Shown one piece after another: positions 1-4,880 of a stretch of 6,189 bases of DNA. The DNA is taken from assembly GCA_020630835.1 (NCBI GenBank), contig JAHDIL010000097.1, positions 573-6,761 on the forward strand, given 5' to 3'. The notes beneath the pieces are model-generated. The model made no database searches, was not told where the DNA came from, and saw only the letters and a list, made by a program, of their open reading frames with translations. The DNA is from Verrucomicrobiota bacterium (lineage in GTDB: Bacteria > Verrucomicrobiota > Verrucomicrobiia > Verrucomicrobiales > DEV007). The position numbers and the translations under genes were made by a program. Numbering within the stretch: position 1 is the first letter of the stretch; each line of letters begins with the position of its first letter.

Positions 1-235
1 TAACTTTCCCATAACGATTGAGCTGTAGGATCGATGTTAGAATTTGTTCACGAGGGAAGAGTAAGTGGTGAGCAGAACAAATTCGCCATCAGAGTGACAG
101 ACTCACTACATGGGGTTCAACCGCCGAGCGACGTGTCTGCCGTAGCTCGCAGAGCGAAGGAGGAAGCAGAAGAAAGTTCAAGTTCCGAGGCGTTTGGCAC
201 GCTGGTTCCACGCTTGCTTGGTGGGCTTGTCGGTT
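1..235. other. Intergenic stretch without a supportable gene
   Basis: This is the sequence downstream of ybeY up to the window edge. The minus-strand frames give only short open stretches with no convincing start. One frame runs from inside the end of ybeY to a TGA near position 120 without any ATG, GTG or TTG near its beginning. On the plus strand an ATG at 34 opens a frame that runs antisense into ybeY and resembles no family I know. I see no hairpin followed by a T-run that would end the ybeY transcript, and no tRNA. An ATG at 12 on the minus strand could begin the next gene, but only four codons are visible. Confidence 0.5.
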
Positions 236-685
236 CTAGCCAGCTTGCAATAACTCTCTCAACACACGCTCCTGGACGGCGTGCATCTCCTGCCGCGGGC
301 CATCCTGGAGATCATCATGGCCAGTTAGGTGCAGAAATCCGTGAATTACATAGAGAAGGAGTTCTGCCTTGGTGTCGTGATCGTGTGATTCAGCCTCTCG
401 CTCAGCGGTATCCAAGCTGACAAGAATCTCGCCATGCGGAAAAGTGATGACGTCTGTCGGTGTGTCGTCATCGAGAAAGTCACTGTGGACCTGCGCAATG
501 GTTTCATCGGTGATGACACTGATCTCAATGACCGTGAGATCAGGAAAATCACTCTTCCCCTCCCCTTTCTCACGGGCACAGCGCTCGACCGCCTTCTGGC
601 AGTAGGAGCAAAACCAGGCCCACTCAGCCTCACTCAAGCGATGGGTGTGGTCGAAAAGGTCGAGAGTTGGCAGAGTAATAGGCAT
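236..685 (-). CDS. ybeY: Endoribonuclease YbeY (rRNA maturation factor), variant metal site
   Basis: YbeY is a small cytoplasmic metal-dependent RNase needed for 16S rRNA 3'-end maturation and 70S ribosome quality control. The 149 residues match the family's usual length. The diagnostic C-terminal motif HGFLHLTGHDD lies at 115-125, with zinc-ligand positions H115 and H119, and the family strand TDVITF is at 77-82, followed by HGEILVS at 84-90 and the helix DTAEREA. Two deviations are visible. The third ligand, normally His in GYDH, is D125, and the conserved Arg of the RGKDKPTDV region is L71 (FLDDDTPTDV). From memory, Bacteroidota YbeY proteins carry similar changes, so this is probably a functional subtype, not a dead enzyme. 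The ATG at 685 lies 9 bases after the stop of the HD gene. The only GGAGG is about 20 bases upstream, inside that gene, so translational coupling is likely. Confidence 0.93.
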   Translation of the reverse strand: MPITLPTLDLFDHTHRLSEAEWAWFCSYCQKAVERCAREKGEGKSDFPDLTVIEISVITDETIAQVHSDFLDDDTPTDVITFPHGEILVSLDTAEREAESHDHDTKAELLLYVIHGFLHLTGHDDLQDGPRQEMHAVQERVLRELLQAG

Positions 686-694
686 CGTCGGGAT

Positions 695-2368
695 CTAGTG
701 CTTTGCCTCCGTGGTTGCGCCCTGAGGGACAGTTTCCTTGGCTTTTGCCTCGCTTGCCCCCTTCTCCTTTGCCCTCTTTTTGCGCTTAGCATCGCTGCTC
801 TTTCCATTGGTTTCGTCGAGCTTAGGATACTCGATGCGAGCGTGGAGCATACTGCGCAGAGAGGAAATAAAACTAGCCTGAATTTTACTGAGCTCTTCCA
901 GAGTCAGATCAGCCTTGTCGAGCTGTCCGTCATTAATACGATCATGAACGATGCCCTCCACAAGTTCCTCAATCTTCTTAGGTGTAGGTTTCTGCAAGCT
1001 CCGCGCAGCACTTTCTATGGAGTCGGCTAGACTAATTATGGCACTCTCTTTACTCCTAGGGCGTGGGCCTGCGTAGCGAAAGCTCTCCTCTTTCACCTCT
1101 GGAATATCTTCTTCATGAGCCTTGCCCTCCTTGACCTGCTCGATAATCTCATCGCGATGTTTACGAGCACGGTGATAGAAGAAGCGGATAAGTGAAGACC
1201 CATGATGCTCCTGGATGACATTGACCATCTCAGGCTTAAGTCGATGCTTGAGCGCTAAGTCAACTCCGTCTTTAACATGCGCGATAATGACCAGCGCACT
1301 CATCGTGGGAGTCAAGTCATCGTGGGGATTGTGTCCATCGCCTATATTCTCCACAAAATAAGCGGGTTTTTTCATTTTGCCGATATCGTGGAAGTAGGAA
1401 CACACGCGGCACATGATGGCGCGAGCGCCGATTTTCTCGGCGGCAGCCTCGGCAAGGGTCGCTACCATGAGACTGTGATGGTAGGTGCCGGGTGCCTCCA
1501 TAGTCATTTTTTTGAGAACGGGATGATTGAGGTCTGCCAGCTCGAGCCAGGAAATGTCAGTAGTGATGCGAAAAACGCCCTCCAATATCGGCAAAATCCC
1601 GCCTACGACAATGGCAACACCGATCGAGACAAGCACCGTGACTCCCATCTGCTGCGCTAGAAACATGAGATCCCCCTGATCACTTGTAGCGCCCATCAGA
1701 TCTATCTGACCGAGGCACACACCCAGGAGCACACAAGTCAGCCCAGCATATAAGCCAGTGGTGACAAGACGACTGCGCTTGCGCACATTCCTCGTGAGGA
1801 AAAGCGTCACGAAGCCAGTGATCATGGTATAAATAATGAAGAGATAAGCCTGCTCCGTCGGTTGCACCATGGCGCCAAAGAGGCCGGCATAGACCACGCC
1901 AAATGTGCCATGACGTCGGCCCAAAAGGAGGGAAAGAACAATGGGCGCGAAGATATAAGGCTCAACGAGTAGGCGAAAGCCGCTTTCTGGGGCTACGGAG
2001 GAAACCAGCTTCTCTGATAAATGAAACAGCAGAAGCTGCACGATAATGGTGCTGAGAATGAGCGCTACCCGGGAGTTCTGACGGAAGGTCTTCGGAAGCG
2101 TCACATGCCAGTGCACGATTAGCGTCACGGTAATAACGCTCACCACAACTCCCGTCTGCAGGGCTCGTCCCGCGAACAGCGCTCCCTCCTGCGACGTCAG
2201 GTGCACCCAGAAGCTAGTGATGGCAGCAAAGCAGAGGAAGAGCAGTCCCGTAACCTGCCACCCCGACTGCAGCAGGGCGTGCAGCGGATCTTCCTTGGGC
2301 TTACGCCGTTTCTGCCCACTCGAGAACCCCCGGCTCTTCAAGCGTCTCTGTGATAGAAAGGCAAACAT
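695..2368 (-). CDS. 7TM-HD (PgpH/YqfF-like) membrane HD phosphohydrolase, short form
   Basis: Integral membrane protein with a cytoplasmic HD phosphohydrolase domain. PgpH relatives hydrolyse cyclic di-AMP, so this is the likely but unproven activity. Numbered from the ATG at 2368 (557 residues): a basic N-terminus; a hydrophobic segment about 37-56; six to seven more from about 70 to 264; the HD domain from about 285 to 470; and a Lys/Ala/Glu-rich tail from about 520. Metal and catalytic residues are all present: GTYHHS (H297, H298), HDIGK (H327, D328), IIAH (H364), EHHG (H388, H389) and SLADSIE (D449). The family ending HARIEYP is at 509-515. The extracytoplasmic 7TMR-HDED domain of PgpH is missing: only about 15 residues separate the first two membrane segments. 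A TTG at 2431 would add 21 residues (CDS 695-2431); I prefer the ATG because the extension is not membrane- or family-like. It is followed by ybeY, as in Firmicutes. Confidence 0.92.
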   Translation of the reverse strand: MFAFLSQRRLKSRGFSSGQKRRKPKEDPLHALLQSGWQVTGLLFLCFAAITSFWVHLTSQEGALFAGRALQTGVVVSVITVTLIVHWHVTLPKTFRQNSRVALILSTIIVQLLLFHLSEKLVSSVAPESGFRLLVEPYIFAPIVLSLLLGRRHGTFGVVYAGLFGAMVQPTEQAYLFIIYTMITGFVTLFLTRNVRKRSRLVTTGLYAGLTCVLLGVCLGQIDLMGATSDQGDLMFLAQQMGVTVLVSIGVAIVVGGILPILEGVFRITTDISWLELADLNHPVLKKMTMEAPGTYHHSLMVATLAEAAAEKIGARAIMCRVCSYFHDIGKMKKPAYFVENIGDGHNPHDDLTPTMSALVIIAHVKDGVDLALKHRLKPEMVNVIQEHHGSSLIRFFYHRARKHRDEIIEQVKEGKAHEEDIPEVKEESFRYAGPRPRSKESAIISLADSIESAARSLQKPTPKKIEELVEGIVHDRINDGQLDKADLTLEELSKIQASFISSLRSMLHARIEYPKLDETNGKSSDAKRKKRAKEKGASEAKAKETVPQGATTEAKH

Positions 2369-2390
2369 GTGATCAAAACAAAAGCGGGCC

Positions 2391-2404
2391 ACGGGGCGCC
2401 CCGT
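2391..2404. repeat. 14-bp perfect palindrome before the HD gene ATG
   Basis: ACGGGGCGCCCCGT is a perfect 14-base dyad whose near edge lies 22 bases upstream of the ATG at 2368. If translation starts at that ATG the palindrome is in the untranslated leader, where it could be an operator or part of an RNA stem. If the TTG at 2431 is used it is coding sequence and may mean nothing. No T-run follows on either strand, so it is not a standard terminator. Confidence 0.4.
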
Positions 2405-2445
2405 AAACGAGGTAGCAGAACACCCGAACAACTAGACATTCGTGG

Positions 2446-2460
2446 CATCTCTTCGAGATG
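2446..2460. repeat. 6-bp inverted repeat (CATCTC-TTC-GAGATG)
   Basis: Arms CATCTC (2446-2451) and GAGATG (2455-2460) are perfectly complementary around a 3-base centre. The repeat lies between the queA stop (2515) and the HD gene start. No T-run follows on either strand, so it is a poor candidate for an intrinsic terminator of queA. A protein-binding dyad or a small leader hairpin is possible. Confidence 0.35.
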
Positions 2461-2514
2461 AACTGACTATCCTTTATCACCTGAAATTACAAGACAAATA
2501 AATAAGATAACTGT
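2461..2514 (-). promoter_or_regulatory. AT-rich gap after queA, possible promoter region for the HD-ybeY pair
   Basis: The 54 bases directly downstream of queA are much richer in A and T than the flanking genes. Read on the minus strand they contain TTGTCT and TTGTAA (loose -35 matches) and GATAAAG (a loose -10 match), but no pair has both good matches and 16-18 base spacing. This is the natural place for a promoter of the two-gene HD-ybeY unit. The assignment rests on position and composition, not on a clear motif. Confidence 0.25.
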
Positions 2515-3489
2515 TCATAAAATCAACATGCAATCACCGTAGCTGAAGAAACGATAACGCTCTTTTACGGCTTCTTCATAAGCTTGCATGATTAGCTCCT
2601 TGGTAGCGAGAGCGCTAACCAACATGAGGAGCGTTGACTTGGGCAGATGAAAATTAGTCAGTAACCCATCGACAGCCTGAAACTGATAAGGAGGATGGAT
2701 GAAGATTGAGGTCTCTCCGCCACTCGCAGCTAGTGGCCCTGACTGAGCACACGTTTCTAGGACGCGGACAACCGTAGTCCCAATGGCAATGGTGCGCTCA
2801 GCCTGACGGATCGCCTGGGCAGTCTGCTCAGAAAGATGAAAAACCTCTGAGTGCATATGATGATCGCTTACATCATCGGCAGAAACGGGTCGAAAAGTGC
2901 CTATCCCTACATGCAGAGTGACAAACTCGTGCCTGAATTGCGAAAGCATCTCGTCGGTGAAATGCAATCCGGCGGTGGGGGCTGCAATAGCCCCCTCATG
3001 TTTTCCAAAAACAGTCTGGTAGCGATCTCGATCACTGGCCTCATCTGGCCTGGTGATGTAGGGAGGCAGAGCGAGATGGCCATGTTTTGCTTCGTCCACT
3101 TCTCGGTCAAACTGAATAATACGCTCTCCGCTTTCGTTCAAAATTTCCTGCACAGTCCCGGTGGCATCGCCAATTTCAACCGTTCGCCCCACTTTGAATT
3201 TTTTTCCGGGGCGAACAAGGCATTTCCACCGAGTCGGAGAGAGGGCGTCTACTCTGAAAACCTCACATTTCCCGTCATTGGAAAAGTAGCGAGCGGGAAC
3301 AACTTTGGTATCATTGAGAACCAATAAATCCTTTGGAGTCAAAATAGACGGGAGATCGGTGAAGAGACGATGCTCAATTGTGCCTGCCTGACGGTCGATG
3401 ACCATCATGCGTGAGTCCTCTCGCTTTTCAGCGGGTGTTTGAGCGATCAGATCCTCGGGAAGATGATAATCGAAATCTGAAGTCTTCAT
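2515..3489 (-). CDS. queA: S-adenosylmethionine:tRNA ribosyltransferase-isomerase QueA
   Basis: QueA transfers and isomerises the ribosyl part of S-adenosylmethionine onto preQ1 at tRNA position 34, giving epoxyqueuosine, the penultimate step of queuosine synthesis in the cytoplasm. The 324 residues carry the family signatures in order: YHLPEDLIAQTP (8-19), LVLNDTKVVPAR (56-67), LVRPGKKFKVG (91-101), LPPYITRPDE (141-150), RYQTVFGKHEGAIAAPTAGLHFT (156-178), LHVGIGTFRPV (192-202), DHHMHSE (209-215), GTTVVRVLE (237-245), NFHLPKSTLLMLVSA (279-293) and RFFSYGDCMLI (313-323). It is slightly shorter than typical 340-355 residue members, mainly because the segment after VPAR is trimmed (YFSNDGKCEVF, 68-78). 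The ATG at 3489 gives the family's usual N-terminus (MKTSDFDYHLP). No Shine-Dalgarno is visible within 15 bases upstream. It is flanked by 174 bases upstream and is probably transcribed on its own. Confidence 0.97.
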   Translation of the reverse strand: MKTSDFDYHLPEDLIAQTPAEKREDSRMMVIDRQAGTIEHRLFTDLPSILTPKDLLVLNDTKVVPARYFSNDGKCEVFRVDALSPTRWKCLVRPGKKFKVGRTVEIGDATGTVQEILNESGERIIQFDREVDEAKHGHLALPPYITRPDEASDRDRYQTVFGKHEGAIAAPTAGLHFTDEMLSQFRHEFVTLHVGIGTFRPVSADDVSDHHMHSEVFHLSEQTAQAIRQAERTIAIGTTVVRVLETCAQSGPLAASGGETSIFIHPPYQFQAVDGLLTNFHLPKSTLLMLVSALATKELIMQAYEEAVKERYRFFSYGDCMLIL

Positions 3490-3601
3490 AGAGAGGTAGC
3501 GTAAAGGTTTCTTCCCGTATCTTAGGAGGTTTAGAAAAGCAAGGCTGGCCGTCGGGCAATAATCAAGAGGACGAGCGCTTGTGCGCGATAGGGTTTCCCA
3601 G

Positions 3602-3617
3602 CGGGACGCCCGTCCCG
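3602..3617. repeat. GC-rich inverted repeat CGGGACG-CC-CGTCCCG
   Basis: Perfect 7-base arms separated by CC, or 6-base arms with a GCCC loop if it folds as RNA. It lies 46 bases past the stop of the toroid gene. It could be a transcription barrier for the adaptor-toroid operon or a dispersed intergenic palindrome. The absence of a T-run on either side argues against an intrinsic terminator. Confidence 0.4.
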
Positions 3618-3624
3618 AACTCGC

Positions 3625-3658
3625 AATTATTAACCTCCATGAGGAATTAACAACCTCC
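3625..3658. repeat. Imperfect direct repeat, 14 bases, 20-base period
   Basis: AATTATTAACCTCC (3625-3638) and AATTAACAACCTCC (3645-3658) agree at 12 of 14 positions and are offset by 20 bases, close to two helical turns. The six bases between the copies contribute GAGG, which pairs with CCTC of the first copy across CAT (3634-3644). On the minus strand each copy contains GGAGGTT. This may be a tandem binding site upstream of queA, or chance in an AT-rich spot. Confidence 0.35.
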
Positions 3659-3663
3659 CCAAC

Positions 3664-4860
3664 TTACCGACAACGCGAGAGGGCCATCACCGCATAGCCC
3701 GTCCCGTAGGCTTCATGGTAAGAGTATAAGGGGAAGTCCCACCAGGAGCCATTAGTCTCCTGCCTTTTTAGCAACAAGTAGGCGAGTCGGTTTTTATGCT
3801 TCAGCTGATCGTCAGAGGGGAGCTCAAGGATCGCATGGGAAGCGTAGTAAACACCGTAATAGTAGAAATAACCGGCCACAGCAAACCACGCCTCGTGTGG
3901 CATCGGGCGTTTGCGACCAATATCAAGCCAACCATGACGGCGAAAAAAGCGCTCTAGCCAGCTATCAATGACATCAAGAGTCACCGTATCCTGACCATAC
4001 TGAAAAAGGGCAACATTACAGGCCTGTGAGCGAGCAAGACTACCGGCAGGGCGGTTAATGCCATACATGGGGCGCGTGCGCATATACTCCCCATAAAGGA
4101 AGCTGCTGTCACGTTTACGCTGCAACTCGATAGACTTAATGGCTCGGTGAGTGATGCGTTGAGGGATAGTAATCCCAGGCAGATCGTCCACGCTCTTCAA
4201 AGCGATAAGGCAGGTAGCCGTAGTGAAGCTATTGGGACTGCTCGCCGGTCGCGCGGTCTGCGCCTGAAAGTCGTAATACCCCCATCCCCCTCCGACGCTC
4301 TCAAAGCGCTCGAGACGCCCTATTTGCTGCTGGATAGCGGCTAAAATGCTTTTCCGCTGATCGGCAAAGAGCTCTAGCCGATAGAGTTGACCCAGAGCGC
4401 GCGCGCCATAAGCATGGGCCCACACATTGTAGAGCGCATCGCCCGATCCGCGCTTCAGCCTCGGAAGCTCCTCGATCAGGTGCATCCCACCTTTGCGAAC
4501 CGCCGCTTCCACATCGGCGCACTCGGCGCCCAGTCCACTCTCAATCAGTGCACTGAGAGCGAGAGCGCTGGAGCCGAGCCGAAAGCCATCGTGCGCCGAT
4601 GGCACTGGCGCATAGATGTTCAGTCCCTTTGTCCGTCTAGCGGAGCCCCAACTACCATTCTTATTTTGAGACTTCACAAGGAAATCTACGCCGCGCTCGA
4701 TAGATGCCTCAATATCCTCACTGGTGACGCCCTGAGCCTGTTCTTCGGTGACGAAAGGGCGCACTTTTTGATCAAAGATCAGCTTCTCCTCACCGAGTAG
4801 CCTCTCAGGGTATGACGAGGGTATCAGGGCAACTAAAGCCAGTAGGATGCGCGCTTTCAT
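3664..4860 (-). CDS. Exported alpha/alpha-toroid protein (prenyltransferase/squalene-oxidase repeat type), function unknown
   Basis: A 398-residue protein from the ATG at 4860. The N-terminus MKARILLALVALIPSS looks like a signal peptide, with K2 and R4 and then a hydrophobic core. No lipobox Cys is visible. Repeats typical of the squalene-cyclase/prenyltransferase toroid fold follow: SQNKNGSWG (64-72), GGGWGYYDF (190-198) and RQETNGSWWDFP (366-377), each close to the QW consensus. Between them are helical segments such as YNVWAHAYGARALGQLY (144-160). The catalytic DxDD of squalene-hopene cyclases is not found, so triterpene cyclisation is not supported. The aromatic stretch YFYYYGVYY (331-339) may line a cavity. 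Similar secreted proteins of unknown role are, from memory, frequent in Planctomycetota and Verrucomicrobiota. A TTG at 4875 would add MPALL, but the ATG gives the cleaner signal peptide. It lies 20 bases after the adaptor stop, so the two are probably co-transcribed. Confidence 0.8.
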   Translation of the reverse strand: MKARILLALVALIPSSYPERLLGEEKLIFDQKVRPFVTEEQAQGVTSEDIEASIERGVDFLVKSQNKNGSWGSARRTKGLNIYAPVPSAHDGFRLGSSALALSALIESGLGAECADVEAAVRKGGMHLIEELPRLKRGSGDALYNVWAHAYGARALGQLYRLELFADQRKSILAAIQQQIGRLERFESVGGGWGYYDFQAQTARPASSPNSFTTATCLIALKSVDDLPGITIPQRITHRAIKSIELQRKRDSSFLYGEYMRTRPMYGINRPAGSLARSQACNVALFQYGQDTVTLDVIDSWLERFFRRHGWLDIGRKRPMPHEAWFAVAGYFYYYGVYYASHAILELPSDDQLKHKNRLAYLLLKRQETNGSWWDFPLYSYHEAYGTGYAVMALSRCR

Positions 4861-4880
4861 CAAGAGGGCAGGCAACTCTA

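Larger units (their letters stand above)
3490..3663 (-). promoter_or_regulatory. Gap between the toroid gene and queA; probable queA promoter and leader
   Basis: This is the longest gap between recognised genes. On the minus strand it begins with the repeated GGAGGTT block (3625-3658), passes through the CGGGACG palindrome (3602-3617) and ends in a pyrimidine-rich leader before the queA ATG. Loose promoter matches exist (TTGCCC, 17 bases, TTCTAA) but they are weak. There is no preQ1-riboswitch-like architecture that I can recognise: no C-rich stem-loop with a following A-rich tail near the start codon. Confidence 0.3.

Noticed and set aside
1..12. ATG at 12 on the minus strand as the start of a following gene
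   Set aside because: Only four codons are visible and there is no Shine-Dalgarno upstream, so nothing can be supported.
34..420. 128-codon open frame on the plus strand starting in the left gap
   Set aside because: It overlaps the conserved 3' half of ybeY antisense, has no good ribosome site, and the part outside ybeY resembles no known family.
434..1030. 198-codon open frame on the plus strand
   Set aside because: It lies antisense over ybeY and the end of the HD gene, both strongly supported by conserved motifs. The translation has no recognisable domain.
2851..3327. 158-codon open frame on the plus strand
   Set aside because: Entirely antisense within queA, whose conserved motifs cover this stretch.
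3524..3529. AGGAGG on the plus strand as a ribosome binding site
   Set aside because: No suitable start codon with an open frame follows within a useful distance, and the plus strand downstream is the gap and then antisense to the toroid gene.
3602..3617. Rho-independent terminator of the adaptor-toroid operon
   Set aside because: The stem is GC-rich and well formed, but no T-run follows on either strand.
3664..4860. Squalene-hopene cyclase or oxidosqualene cyclase
   Set aside because: The QW-like repeats fit the fold, but the DxDD catalytic motif is missing, the protein is about 400 residues instead of about 630 or more, and it appears to be exported.
4861..4875. TTG at 4875 as the start of the toroid protein
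   Set aside because: The ATG at 4860 gives a compact signal peptide starting MKAR; the extra MPALL residues weaken the n-region and there is no better ribosome site for the TTG.
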